A stretch of DNA of 64,000 bases from Cepaea nemoralis (GCA_014155875.1 JACEFZ010027944.1:55001-119000), one strand, 5' to 3'; positions 1 through 10,255 are shown, counted from the stretch's first letter. Translations and numbers: made by a program. The notes: generated by a model from the sequence alone, not told the origin.

Positions 1-9
1 GATAACCTA

Positions 10-235
10 CCACTCTGCTTGACGACATGTCAGCTTGATTGCTTTATAATCTGTGTACATTACTGCTTGACGACATGATTACCTGATTGCTTTATGATTT
101 GTGTACATTACTGCTTGACGACATGCCTACTTGATTGCTTTATGATCTGTGTACTTGACTACTTGACGACATTGCTACATGACTGTTTTACGATCTGCAT
201 ACATGGCCTCTTGAAGTCATACCAGCCTAACTAGC
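10..235. repeat. Degenerate 48-bp tandem repeat
   Basis: The motif TGCTTGACGACATG recurs at about 16, 64, 112 and 160, each time followed by a TTGATTGCTTTATGATC-like stretch. Later copies drift and fade out. No coding content is seen. Confidence 0.75.
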
Positions 236-376
236 TGATGGCATGAAGACTGCCTTACTATCTAATTATAGGATTACATGACTGCTTGATGACTTGCTTA
301 GCTGGCAATTTGACTACCTTACTAACTGACTATCTCACTACCCGACTATCGGATAATTGCTTATCGCATTACCCGA

Positions 377-632
377 CTATTGATAACGGCAGTTTGTGAC
401 AGGAGGTTCAGTAATGGCAGTTTGTAACAGAAGAAGGTTCAGTAACGGCAGTTTGTGACAGGAGAAGGTTCAGTAACAACAGTCTCTGGCAGAATAAGGA
501 CCAGTAATAGCAGTTTGTGACAGAAGAAGATTAAGTAAGAACAACGTGTGACAGAAGAGGCTTCAGTAACAGCAGTTTGAGACAAAAGAATGTTCAGTAA
601 TTACAGTTTGTGACGGAAGAATGTTCAGTAAC
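377..632. repeat. Degenerate 31-bp tandem repeat
   Basis: About eight units share GGCAGTTTGTGACAGAAGAA followed by GTTCAGTAAC, with starts near 390, 418, 449, 480 and 511. Units differ by point changes and one is shortened. The following 640-1240 holds no gene that I can recognise. Confidence 0.75.
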
Positions 633-1249
633 AGATATCTAACGAAACGTTAAATGAACTATTATACCCGAGTAGGCTCTGTCGGGGAGAGAATGAGTTA
701 ACACATGTTCAGGAGACCCAGTGAGAGATCCTGGTGCCGATTTAATGTGTGGCATTTCCCCCTGAGATTAAATTTGCGAGCGATGTGGCAACTGTTGGCG
801 TGGATCGCCATCTGAGTCATGCAGGCTGATGCACGTGTGTGTATAAAACGTGCCTGCAGTTAACACCAGACTGACTGCCCAGATTGCGGTGGATGTAATG
901 ATGACGGGGCTGCAATGTTGTCTCAATTGTCACTGTCATTGTTTCTATGATTTAAAGAAAACATTTTTTGTACTTTGGAGAAAACTGTTGTTCCCCCCCC
1001 CCCCACACACACACACTGAAGCCAATACTCCAAGAATTTCAGCGCAACGCGTTAAACCTCTCGGCATCGCATAACTCTCAAAGGTCATAGAACACCGGTC
1101 AGACACAGTAAGCCATTATAATATTTCCTTTTTTCTTCTATCATAGAGAATGCGCTATTATTTTTCGTTTGTTTTTGTTTTCTTCTATTTAAAATTTGGC
1201 ACACTGTCTCTCATTGTCTGCACTTAACATCTGAAAACTCAGTCTAGAT

Positions 1250-2125
1250 CAGTGGTTCTCAACTTTGTTTGGCCCATGCACCCCTTCATCATATTAGTCA
1301 TTAGTCGTTAGTCGCGGTTCCAACATCACAGCAAAGGGTCGTCCCCATTATGCTCCTTTCCCGTGCCAGTGAATATCACATAAATGTTCTTCACTGCCCC
1401 ATGTGAAAAGTGGAAAAGACAGGAGTCTCGACAAACAACGGCCCGCTAGGCACACTGTGCAAAATGCCACCGCCAGAATGTCACCACAAAAGTCCTCTAC
1501 GAACAGTACAGTTCACCCCTAATGGAATTGGCAGTCACTTTCCTAACCAGATGTTCACCTACAAAGTCTCGATGTCTCTAGATATTTTTGTTCCGTTTGT
1601 AGATGTTTTCTAGCCACCAAGCCATTTTTTCTCCGAAATGCAGTTCACGCAACAAAACAACCTCTAACAGATGTAAAGAAACATTTCACTGTACATAATG
1701 CCGTCGCCAGAATACCAACACAAAAGTCCTCCTCGAAAACACAGTTCATCATCGATGGAAACGGCAGTCACTAGCAAAACAAGCAGCCACACATTTCTGC
1801 ATAAGGCAAGAAAACCAGTGCTTCTGCGACACACCAGCCGCCATACGTGCAGATATTTCTGGATATTGTTGTTCCATTTCTAGATGTTATCTAGCCAGCT
1901 ACGCCATTTTTAGCATGCAATCGCCCTTCATCATATGTTCAGAACGTCAACCACCCCCCTTTTTCTTATTTTCTCCCTATAAATCCCCCCCCCCCCCCCG
2001 CCCCAGTATACGTAAAAATGAAAGCTAAATGTAATAACACATACTAGAACAAGTCTAGACGTCTAGATAAAACGTGTTAACGCGATCTTGAAATAATCTT
2101 AATTCCTCCCTGGAAACCGTAAAAG
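1250..2125 (-). mobile_element. hAT-type MITE, decayed copy with internal insert
   Basis: It begins with CAGTGGTTCTCAAC, the terminal sequence typical of hAT elements. Its right part (G-free C tract, then CAGTATACGTAAAAATG) matches the interior of the element at 4212-4651 in reverse. The right terminus and target duplication are not visible. An extra stretch at about 1300-1920 contains two related units (about 1465-1625 and 1700-1905), both carrying CGCCAGAAT...ACAAAAGTCCTC and a TTGTTCC...TAGATGTT...CTAGCCA block. Confidence 0.65.
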
Positions 2126-2131
2126 ATGAAA

Positions 2132-2579
2132 GATCAGCGTTGCCAGTAGTGGGTTGTGCTCAATATTTAAAAATCTCAAATCCCGAAACAACAAATAAAT
2201 CAATTTGATTATTGCTCACTGGACCTTAGGCGGCCTGGTGTGCCTTGCCAGTGAGAAGCCCTGATCGTTCGGGCCCACATCGATTGACGGACGTCAGTCG
2301 CGGCGATCGGGCAAATCTTGAGCTACAGCCTACGATGGGTGACGTTGTAGTATTCTGTTGTGATAATTTGGCCATGTCCAGCGTGTGCCGCGTGGTCTAG
2401 TGTTTACATACCTACTTCACACGCCAGTGATCCGGGGTTTGTTTCCGGGACCGGTCAAGGATATGCACTACTGAAGAGCTCAAACGAGAGCGAAACTCGA
2501 GTCTGGTGCTTCCACATTGACGTGGATGGGCCTTAGGTTCATACCAGAATACGATCAGCGTTGCCAGTAGTGGATTGTG
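2132..2579 (+). mobile_element. Insert with tRNA-like SINE head (S7) between 27-bp direct repeats
   Basis: GATCAGCGTTGCCAGTAGTG occurs at 2132 and again at 2553. The match extends to 27 bp with one mismatch. Inside, at about 2385-2450, is a tRNA-like promoter: a box-A-like CGTGGTCTAGTG and, some 35 bp on, a box-B-like GGGTTTGTTTCC. The flanking repeats look like a long target-site duplication, though 27 bp is at the upper end for a SINE. Confidence 0.45.
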
Positions 2580-2665
2580 TATATATGTATATTGTATATA
2601 TATTGTATATATTGTGTATATATGGGTGTGTATGGGTGTGTGTGGGTGTGTGCGCGTGTGTACAA
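2580..2665. repeat. TA/TG-rich microsatellite
   Basis: Alternating TATATTGTATATAT and GTGTGGGTGTGTG runs immediately follow the SINE-like insert. All reading frames across it are low-complexity artefacts. Confidence 0.8.
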
Positions 2666-2938
2666 ACATTGGACGGATATAGAGGACACAGGCAAGGCCA
2701 CTGGTGTAGAGTTGACATATCTATTGATAAAGCCTTCAATATTATTTAATACGATATGATAGGATGACTCCTATTATATGGCAAATAACCGATCATCTCC
2801 TCTCCTTCATAATACTTCAGCAAGAGAGAACATGTACTATATGATCAGATCATTTACAGCAAGCAGCAAACATGTGATCTCCCCTTCTATGAAAATATTT
2901 TCGTAAGGAAGATAATGTTCTATATCATCAAGTCATTT

Positions 2939-3125
2939 CTAGTAAGCAGCAAACACCGGATCTCCTATACTGATCTCCCCTTCTGCGACTATTTTTGCGT
3001 TGACACCCAAGTCTATGGATACGTTGCAGCCATCGACAACTCTGACGTTGTTTGAAACTTCAGGCGCAATCTCCCAAGCATGTTTCCAATTAATAGACGA
3101 AGAGCTGTTGCGGTTTGAAATGATT
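2939..3125 (-). CDS. MTARC-like: Last exon of MOSC-domain (mARC-like) gene
   Basis: The minus strand shows a strong splice acceptor (GTGTTTCCTCTTACAG) directly before 3125. A 61-codon frame, entered after one base, then runs to TAG at 2939-2941. Its end reads DLGVNAKIVAEGEISIGDPV followed by FAAY and stop. This matches the C-terminal pattern of MOSC proteins, where vertebrate mARC ends in a similar G-x-I-x-V-G-D-P-V-Y. mARC is a molybdenum-cofactor enzyme of the outer mitochondrial membrane that reduces N-hydroxylated compounds. The exon does not show the CxRC cysteine motif usual in the family. Its entry phase does not fit the exon at 8572, so an internal exon is probably missing or the frame is broken. 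Confidence 0.6.
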
Positions 3126-3221
3126 CTGTAAGAGGAAACACACCACGGCTAGATATATAGAGAGGTGAATATAAATATCATTAGTATTCAAATATCATTA
3201 TCATCATTCTCTTCTGTGCGG

Positions 3222-3572
3222 AAATATGGTTTCTGAGGAAAAGGCAAACAATACTATGGACATACAGATAAATCAATGAGCAAGTCCTACAAGAAGCACA
3301 TGAGAACCGTTAACTGATTAGAGAAATTAGATATAGATAGTCAACATTTGTGGGCAAGTTAAAAGAAGAAATAAACTAGAGAACATGATGACAACTGACA
3401 AGATTGAGGGAAAAAGAACAAGGGGAAGACCAAAAAGTGAATACCTGGATGGCTTGGCCACGTGGCATGGTTGAGACAAACATGCTGGGCTGATCCATGA
3501 CTCTGGTGATCGTGTGAGATGGAGAAACATGACCGCCTACGCTTATCGGCAAGACACACGATGATGATGATC
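3222..3572 (+). mobile_element. LINE A 3' fragment (A1)
   Basis: This is the 3' end of an RTE-like LINE, truncated at its 5' side. Decayed frames read RRNKLENMMTTDKIEGKRTRGRPKSEYLDG-like text, then a WHG and AYR block. It ends in a GATGATGAT tail. The same 3' sequence recurs at ten places in the window, which defines LINE A. Confidence 0.75.
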
Positions 3573-3582
3573 CCTTCGATCC

Positions 3583-3918
3583 ACTACACTTATCCCTTTC
3601 TTCTACTACACTTATCCCTTCCTTCCACTACACTTATCCCTTCCTTCCACTACACTTATCCCTTCCTTCCATTACACTTATCCCTTCCTTCCACTACACT
3701 TATCCCTTCCTTCTACTACACTTATCCCTTTCTTCTACTACACTTATCCCTTCCTTCTACTACACTTATCCCTTCCTTCTACTACACTTATCCCTTCCTT
3801 CTACTACACTTATCCCTTCCTTCTACTACACTTATCCCTTCCTTCCACTACACTTATCCCTTTCTTCTACTACACTTATCCCTTCCTTCTACTACATCTA
3901 TTCCTTCTTTCTACTACA
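3583..3918. repeat. 22-bp pyrimidine-rich tandem array
   Basis: About 15 units of TTCCTTCTACTACACTTATC plus CC follow one another with few substitutions. The period is not a multiple of three, so the 135-codon frame across it is an artefact with a 22-residue repeat. It ends in a (GATT)n run at 3920-3948. Confidence 0.9.
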
Positions 3919-4211
3919 CTGATTGATTGATTGATTGATTGATTTAGGAACCGACATCACTACACTACACTTTTCCCTTCTACTATACGTCTCCGGGTCC
4001 TCTACACTACACGCTCCCTTTCCTCCAACTGCACTTTTCTTTCGTTGCAATTACCTTTTTTTTTCTCCCTTCAGCAAGATAGCTCTCTTCCTTTTACTAG
4101 ATGTATGCACCCCTTGTTCTACGCGTCTTTCTCCATAAAACAAGACTTCTCCCTCCTTCTACTGGTCCTATCCCTTCCTTCTACTTGACATCTCACGTCT
4201 TTCTACTAGAT

Positions 4212-4651
4212 CAGTGGTTCTCAACCGGTGGGGAATTCCCCCCAGGGGGGAATTTTAGGGATTCCAGGGGGGGGGGGGGGATGAAGATCATTTCAAGATC
4301 GTGTTAACACAAGAACCGATTACTTGATATTGCTTTTCCCTTCATACTTTACAGTTATGCACGTCTCATCCTTCTAAAATTCATTTTATAAAGTAAGTAG
4401 ACCCACAAATCACGTTTTATATGGATGTCTAGACCTGTTTTAACATATTTACCTTCCATTTTTACGTATACTGTGTAGGGGTGGGGGGATTTTTAGGTAG
4501 GAAATATGAAGGGGGGGGGGGGGAGAATGACGTTCTGAAAATATGGTGAAGGGGGGCACGGGCCAAACTTTTGATAGGAAAGGGGGGGGAGGATGACGTT
4601 CTTAAAATATGGTGAAGGAGGGCACGGGCCAAAAAAGGTTGAGAACCACTA
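4212..4651 (+). mobile_element. Complete hAT MITE with 8-bp TSD
   Basis: The element starts CAGTGGTTCTCAACC and ends GGTTGAGAACCACTA, which are near-perfect terminal inverted repeats. It is flanked by an exact 8-bp direct repeat TACTAGAT (4204-4211 and 4652-4659), the target-duplication length of hAT transposases. The 440-bp interior is non-coding, with long G tracts and a short internal duplication near 4550-4630. Confidence 0.93.
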
Positions 4652-4909
4652 TACTAGATGTTTCACTTCCTTCTACTAGACGTGTCCCTCACTCCCACAA
4701 TACGAATCGCTCCCTTCTGCAAAATACATCCCTCTCTGATAGTACATTCTACTGTCCTTGTGTAAGATGCCTGCCTCCCTTCTTCTAAGACGTTTTTCTA
4801 TCTTATAGACATTTTAGACGTCTCCTTCGCTTTACTAGACGTAACATTTCTGTCGGTTAAACGTCTCTCAACGCTTTACTACACCTCTCTCTCTCACTTA
4901 CTACTAGAC

Positions 4910-5235
4910 ATGCTTGTGTTTGCTGGCTGTGAACTCCAGCGTGAAGTCCTGTATGCCGGATGAAGACATCCTGTTGTCCAACATCAGTGTGATGTCATAC
5001 AGGACCGAGGTTTGCGTTAGTATCCGTTGTCCCATGTCTGGTTATTGGTGTGCATACTGGTGGTTCCTCGCCGTGCAGGCACATACTCTCCGACTTCGGA
5101 GGAATCAACGATCTTACTGACTTTAGCCAGGACCCCAAAGGGATCTGTTGCCCAGGACGCTCGGCGAGGATGCGTCAATAGGTCTTGGCCAGTATAGAAC
5201 CCAGCCCTGATGTCTTGGAAACACCTCTGCGTCCC
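4910..5235 (-). mobile_element. Repeat R1, copy 1
   Basis: A 326-bp unit is flanked by the exact 12-bp repeat TTACTACTAGAC (4898-4909 and 5236-5247). Read on the minus strand it starts GGGACGCAGAGGTGTTTCCA. Copies at 15483 and 34268 carry a (CAAG)n 3' tail, shorter here. No convincing tRNA promoter boxes were seen, so its class is unknown. It moves like a retroposon. Confidence 0.85.
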
Positions 5236-5664
5236 TTACTACTAGACGTATCACTACACTTGTCCCACCCTTCTACTATACATCTCCTTAGATATTACTA
5301 CACTTTTCCCACCCTTATACTGTACATCTCTCTTAATTTTATTACGCGTCTCGACCCTTTCTAGTAGACGTTTCGACCCTTTATCGACCCTTTCGTCTCA
5401 GTTTCTTGCCCTTGTCTTCCTTCACCCGGCTATCAGACGTTCCCTCCCATCGGTTACATTATACATCCTTTTTATTATGGTTCGTCTCCGTTCCTTCCAC
5501 TACACTTCTCCTTCCCTTCTATTGGAAGTCGCGCTCCCTTTTTCTAGATGTCTTCCTCCGCGCTGTACTAGACGTCTTTCTCCTCGCTGTATTAGATGTG
5601 ACCAGCCCCTGCTACTATACTATATCTCCCCTCTCATCAAGCTCCTCCTTTGACAAACCTGCAG

Positions 5665-5775
5665 TCTGGACCAGAAACTTCAAAGCAGGCATTCCCAATT
5701 TGGATGTAGGACCATTTCGTCTCGTCCAGCGGACTGCAGCCAGAAAACACAATGTTTGGTCGAAAGTACATGGCT
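5665..5775 (+). CDS. Candidate internal exon, gene unknown
   Basis: A pyrimidine-rich acceptor (CTCCTCCTTTGACAAACCTGCAG) precedes 5665 and a consensus donor GCT/GTAAGT follows 5775. The 111-bp interval is open in two frames. One of these, entered after one base, has a cysteine-rich reading including GCRTISSRPADCSQKTQC. No family is recognised. It lies antisense to the mARC-like gene, inside one of its introns. Splice-site context is the only support. Confidence 0.3.
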
Positions 5776-5904
5776 GTAAGTTTGGGCTCTACGTTGATCT
5801 GTGTGAACATTCAACATGCATGTCAAGGAATATATAACAAATACAATGCACGATCAACACATTTTACAATGGATTTAAAAAATAAATTTCGTTCCTAGCA
5901 TTAA

Positions 5905-6150
5905 ACCGGCATTAAATAAGGGCTCTGTGGTGAAGGGGTTACGGGCGCAGTTCGTAATCCCACATACCACGTTCGAAACACAGCTGTCGGCGGTTTGGAA
6001 GCAGATCGCTTCGCGTTGGTTTCCCTTACAAAGGTATGAGTGCCGGTCGATCACAAAGCAATGCCAAACTACTGAACGGTAATTTGCCAAGAAATCACGA
6101 ACAGCCAAAAATGATGGGGTTGATTGCGACGTCCTGTAAAGGATATTCAA
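5905..6150 (+). mobile_element. SINE S1 copy
   Basis: A tRNA-like head (box-A-like GTGGTGAAGGGGTTAC, box B CGTTCGAAACAC) leads into the S1 body, marked by AAAGCAATGCCAAACTACTG, then TTGCCAAGAAATCACGAACA and GACGTCCTGTAAAGGATAT. S1 is the most frequent SINE here. Confidence 0.8.
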
Positions 6151-6162
6151 CTAACTTAGAAT

Positions 6163-6330
6163 TAAACTCCAGCGTAGTCCACACAAATGATACTACTAGT
6201 GAGTGCACTGGATTGATTTTGCTTGAGCGTTAGCTTTCCGTATTACCACTGTCCCTTGCTATGACTCTTTCTGACTTCTGAGGTACTTGTAATTTACAAC
6301 TCAAAGTCAGGGATCAGAAGCAAAGATTTA
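6163..6330 (+). repeat. Repeat R3, copy 1
   Basis: Shares order and sequence with 38122-38290: ACTCCAGCGTAGTCCACAC, GTTAGCTTTCC, TATTACCACTGTCCCTTGC and GTAATTTAC. Class is unknown. Confidence 0.6.
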
Positions 6331-6546
6331 ACTTCAACTGACGGAACTAACCCACTACGCTGCGGTCGAAAGAGACAGTTTAAGCGTGTTAAACCTCTCA
6401 GCCACGTCGACCATCATTTTAAAAAAAATGTGAAAATTGAAATATATTGCTTGGACATATCTCCAATTTCCGCAAAGATACGCTGGTATATACTTGTATA
6501 TAAATATCAGAATAACTGTTTGCACAGACAAGAATCTATGCATGAG

Positions 6547-7881
6547 GGGCGTTCATTTGAAATCCGTTCGTGCCGCACCGCGCGTAATTGCGTACGTTGA
6601 ACATGATCATGTCATAGTCATGTGATAAGTACTGACCAATGAATAAAAGAGCACGTGTTTATTGTCCCATGATGCATAGGTTCTGATTCTGACCGTTGAG
6701 AAAATGGCCGGGTTGATCCAAAATCCGTCCAAATAAGCTCAAAGAGCGGTGATTCAGTTTCTTTCATTTGAAGGATGTCGACCAGTGGACATTCATAGAA
6801 GAATGCAGGCAGCGTACGGTAACAAATGTGTGTCGAAAACAACAGTGACAGACTGATCACGAATGTTTCGGAAAGGACGTCAGTTCACGACAGAGCTTCG
6901 ACGGCCGGGTCAAGCGCATATTGTTGCAACAGAAAAAAACCATCGCCAAAATTGATACAGCAGTGCAGATGAACCGTTGTCGAAGCATTCGTTTGCTAGC
7001 GAAAGAATTTGATGTGTCAATTGGGAAAATTCTAAAAGTCGTTCGTAAGATTCTGCAATATCGGAAGGTGTGTTCACAGTGGATACCACAGATGTTGACC
7101 GGCCACCAAAAAGAGGAACGCATGGGATGGTGTTTGAACCACTTGCTGCGTTACAGAGTGTAGGGTGATTCATTTCTCTTTCACATAGTGGCAGGCGATG
7201 AATCATGGTGTCACCACTTTGCAACAAAAGAGAGAGCATGCAATGGAAGCATGCTGGATCACCAAATGCCAAAAAATTCAAGTTGCAGGTTTCCGCTGGT
7301 AAGGTTATGCAGAGCGCATTTCTTGACCATGAAGGGCTATTGTTGGCCGACTTTAAAGAACCTGGTGTCAGCATCAACTCTACCCACTACTTGCAAACAC
7401 TAGACAAGCTGCAAAAAGCCATCAAGAATAATCAACCCGGCATGCTTTCTCGCGGTGTGATTTTGTTGCACGATAATGATCGTCCTCATGTCGCAAAGAC
7501 TGTGCAGGAAATATTAGCAAGGAAGAAGTGGGAAATTCTGCAACATCCAGCCCATAGTCCTGATTTGTCACCATGTGATTTTCATTTGTTCGGACCTCTA
7601 AAAAAAAGCTCTCAAGGGGCAATGATTTCACACGAATGCAGACGTAATGAACGCGGTAAACACTTGGTTCAGTGAGTAACCACAATCCTTTTCTGCGGAC
7701 GGCATTCGCCGCCTACTTAAGCAGTGGGATGCTTGCCTGAATGCCTACGGCGACTTCTTCTGACCAAACCATGGTGCATAATTCATTCAAAATGAATGCT
7801 TTGTGTAATTCTGCCACACCTGTTAATGTTCTTTCATGCTTTTGTAATAAAGCCATTGCAACGGGCTTCAAATGAACGCCC
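6547..7881 (+). mobile_element. Mariner (Tc1/mariner, D,D34D) relic
   Basis: About 1.33 kb, the usual mariner length. Terminal inverted repeats are GGGCGTTCATTTGAAATCC at the left and GGCTTCAAATGAACGCCC at the right. TA flanks only the right end. It encloses a decayed transposase. It lies in an intron of the mARC-like gene, in the opposite orientation. Confidence 0.92.
6863..7675 (+). pseudogene. Mariner transposase pseudogene
   Basis: The start ATGTTTCGGAAAGGACG gives an N-terminal helix-turn-helix region (KEFDVSIGKILKVVRKI, about 6990-7050), and then WIPQMLTGHQKE. After a stop, the catalytic GDESW block follows near 7195. A frameshift leads to the rest: KKFKLQVSAGKVM, HDNDRPH and HSPDLSPCDFHLFGPLK. 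The second and third catalytic aspartates are 34 residues apart, the D34D spacing of mariner. Stops and frameshifts make it inactive as DNA-encoded transposase. Confidence 0.9.
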
Positions 7882-7884
7882 TAA

Positions 7885-8195
7885 TATAATGCTTTGTTTT
7901 TCAAGACTGCAGTTAATTGTTATTAATTTCTGAACATAGAATGAAAATAAAAATTAAAAACATTGTATTCTCCTATTTAAACATAACAGTATAATAATTG
8001 TCTTATTTGGTTGTTCGTTTAAAGACTAAATTATACTAATATATTTTACTTACCAATTATTGCACCGAAATGAGAAATTACAGGGGAAAACAATGAAATA
8101 TTAGCTAAACGGGATGTTGTTTCAGGTGACACCGGGAGATCTATAGTAAGCAAAGAACCTAGTTCACCCACCCTAGGTGCTTTGGGTATAATAAA
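7885..8195. other. AT-rich stretch with nothing recognised
   Basis: Intronic AT-rich sequence between the mariner and a SINE. No long frame, paired splice sites or repeat seen elsewhere in the window was found. Confidence 0.5.
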
Positions 8196-8199
8196 TTAA

Positions 8200-8410
8200 T
8201 ATTTTTATAGAACTATCGGTGCTCGGTGGGTGACGCTGCAAGTATCACACCGGCCGCCTTTACTTCCCTAAAGATTTTTCTGGTATCCATTAAGGCTTGG
8301 TTAACCTGGAAGCCCAGGTCAATTAAATAATTTCGAATCAAATCAGATGAGGATCGAACCCCTGACCACCGAAACGACAGGCGAGTGTATAGCCACAACG
8401 CTATCGTAGA
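8200..8410 (-). mobile_element. SINE S2 with tRNA-like head
   Basis: On the minus strand, a head with GTGGCTATACACTCGCCTG and box B GGGGTTCGATCC is followed by a body ending in a GGGAAGTAAAGGCGGCCGG-like motif. That body motif recurs near 11100, 17890, 32430 and 40670. Confidence 0.75.
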
Positions 8411-8571
8411 AAGATGCCTAAACCAGACGGATATCCCTCACGTGCTCAAGCTGTGTTAAGTTTCAGTTTTGTCGTAAAGTTCCAGACAGAACAATGGAAC
8501 ACATTCTACATGGTAAAGTGTGATTGTAGGCCGTAAGAGTGAATGATGGAGACATGAACAGAAGGACTGAC

Positions 8572-8729
8572 CAGTTGGTTGATGTACTCGATGCTGTCCT
8601 GTACGGCGAATACATAGTTGCCAAATGTGCTTCTGCCAGGGGTCACGCAAATAACCTCAGATACCACTTGATATAGCCGAAGCTTGTCAACCTGCAGCTT
8701 TTCCGTCAACCACTCAGCCATTTTATCAC
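8572..8729 (-). CDS. MTARC-like: Internal exon of mARC-like gene
   Basis: On the minus strand a TTTCTACAG acceptor precedes 8729 and a GTCAGT donor follows 8572. The 158-bp exon enters with two bases and then gives 52 codons, beginning DKMAEWLTEKL and including VDKLRLYQVVSEV, then FAVQDSIEYINQL. In mARC proteins the central region has a C-G-D/E-x-A-x-W-L/I segment followed by a Y/L-R-L-x-x stretch. The end resembles the ASLxxLN segment. The junction residue completed from the previous exon would be glycine if that exon ends in G. Family assignment is from memory of the mARC pattern and the position of the exon between the others. Confidence 0.6.
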
Positions 8730-8844
8730 CTGTAGAAACGTTACTGTATTGTCGCAAAAGGTGCTTTAAATTAACTCATTAAGTAGTATGATTTCAAATA
8801 GATTGATATCTCGATGCCACATCTATTTGGGACTAAAAACACAG

Positions 8845-8925
8845 GCCTGATACGAGATTCTGGTTCTCGTGATATGGCGATCCATGGCCATCCACGCTTA
8901 TCGGCATGGCAGATAATGATTATGG
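8845..8925 (+). mobile_element. LINE A terminal fragment (A2)
   Basis: Only the last 80 bp of LINE A are present: a decayed LIRDSG, then the CACGCTTATCGGCATGGCA block just before the usual tail. Confidence 0.6.
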
Positions 8926-9044
8926 CTATAATTTCTATGCCAGGAGTGGGGAAGCTAAGAAGCAGAGATTCCGCCTATAGATTGAGAAGTCGGAGTACGA
9001 ATGTCGATGTGGTACTTTACAGCGTTCAGATCACGAGTACGGTG

Positions 9045-9121
9045 TTTTTTTCCCTCCAGGGACTCCTGATTGTCATCGTTGGAGCTTCGTTGTTCGTGCA
9101 ATGTTCTATGCTCTCGGCAAG

Positions 9122-9219
<98 letters not shown>

Positions 9220-9275
9220 GAGCATCATATGGGAGTAACACCCAGTGCAATGAAGTCGACCCTCTCGACTTCACC
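9045..9275 (+). mobile_element. SINE S4 body with (GA)n expansion
   Basis: Contains the S4 marks GGACTCCTGATTGTCATCG and, at the end, CACCCAGTGCAATGAAGTCG. In the middle, 9124-9222 is an almost pure (GA)n tract of about 50 units. The sister copies at 25555 and 42870 lack it, so the dinucleotide expanded inside the SINE. Confidence 0.7.
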
Positions 9276-9279
9276 ACTT

Positions 9280-9690
9280 AGTAAAAAGATGATGCACGGG
9301 ATTACAGTTCCCTGAGAAATATAAAATCGTTATCCTAATGATCGTATATAGGGGAGAAACTCGGGGGAGATTATTCCATGTTTATTTGCGACGGAAAATC
9401 TCCAGAGACATAACAAAGTGATTAAATTATCGTCTTTACGCCGGAGGAAATACCAGAGAAAAACAACATACACGTGGTAGATAGCGAAGTTTTTCAACAG
9501 AAAGATGTAACGTATGCCAGTGATCAGGTCAGGGTGTACGGAACATAAAAAGCGAGCTCTTTCAGCTTGCTACAGAGATACACCGAAGTGTGCAGGATTA
9601 TCTGCAGCACACCTCGCAGTGAATCACAGGGCTAGTGTTCGTCTTTTCTTACCTACGTAATAAATGTAGATTTTAAAAAACATTTGTTAG
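9280..9690. other. No recognised feature
   Basis: Unique-looking intronic sequence. Reading frames are short, and no exon with paired splice signals was found on either strand. Confidence 0.4.
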
Positions 9691-9694
9691 GTTG

Positions 9695-9912
9695 CATATC
9701 CCTTACAGGACGTTGCAGTCAACACTGGCATTTTTTCAGCTGCTGTTGATGTTCTTGGCAAGATTACGCTCAGTAGTTTGCCATTGCTTTCTGAGCGACA
9801 AGCTCACATACCTCGCAAGTAACCAACGCGGCGCGATCCGCTGCCGAATCTCGCACAGCTGCGTTCCTCACGTGGATATACGGGATTACGGAGAAAGTCG
9901 TTAACACCCTTC
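9695..9912 (-). mobile_element. SINE S1 copy
   Basis: Reverse-oriented S1: CCTTACAGGACGTTGCAGTC, TTGGCAAGATTACGCTCAG, TAGTTTGCCATTGCTTTCTG and GGGATTACGG. Confidence 0.8.
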
Positions 9913-10084
9913 GCCAGGGAGTTCGGCCAAATATAGCTTAGTATAGACAAAACTTGCAAAGGTCATAATTATAAAATCGCTTATACTAATGTTTATAAAG
10001 GTAGTATTAATTATCATAGAACAGTGTTAACGTTTCTAAGGAAAACATTTATATGCCAACATAAAAACAGATAACGAAGTCATA

Positions 10085-10255
10085 AACATAAAACAGTGGA
10101 ATTGTAGGGAGGTTATACAACAACTATCAAATGTTTTCAAGCAAAATGGAGAAGAGAAAACAATATTGGCGCTACATGAAACGCTGCCAAAACGAAGAAA
10201 GACATTTAGGTGGTCAGGATTCACATTACAGAGAAATGACGAGGAAATGGAGAAG
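10085..10255 (+). mobile_element. LINE endonuclease N-terminal fragment
   Basis: One frame reads QWNCREVIQQLSNVF, then ILALHETLPKRRKTF and SGFTLQRND. This is the layout of the start of LINE apurinic-like endonuclease domains (QWNxxG, then LALQET, then GY). It is short and isolated. Confidence 0.4.

Larger units (their letters stand above)
3949..5640. repeat. Old degenerate satellite of CTACTAGACGT-type units
   Basis: The + strand is rich in loosely repeated blocks of the form TTCTACTAGACGT, CTCCCTTC and ACTACAC, with no clear fixed period. This looks like a decayed continuation of the 22-bp array. A hAT MITE (4212-4651) and repeat R1 (4910-5235) are inserted in it, and both duplicated pieces of this satellite at their targets. 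No gene is seen. Confidence 0.5.

Noticed and set aside
9062..9281. RERERE or SLSLSL protein coding at the (GA)n and (CT)n tracts
   Set aside because: Pure dinucleotide repeats open in several frames on both strands.
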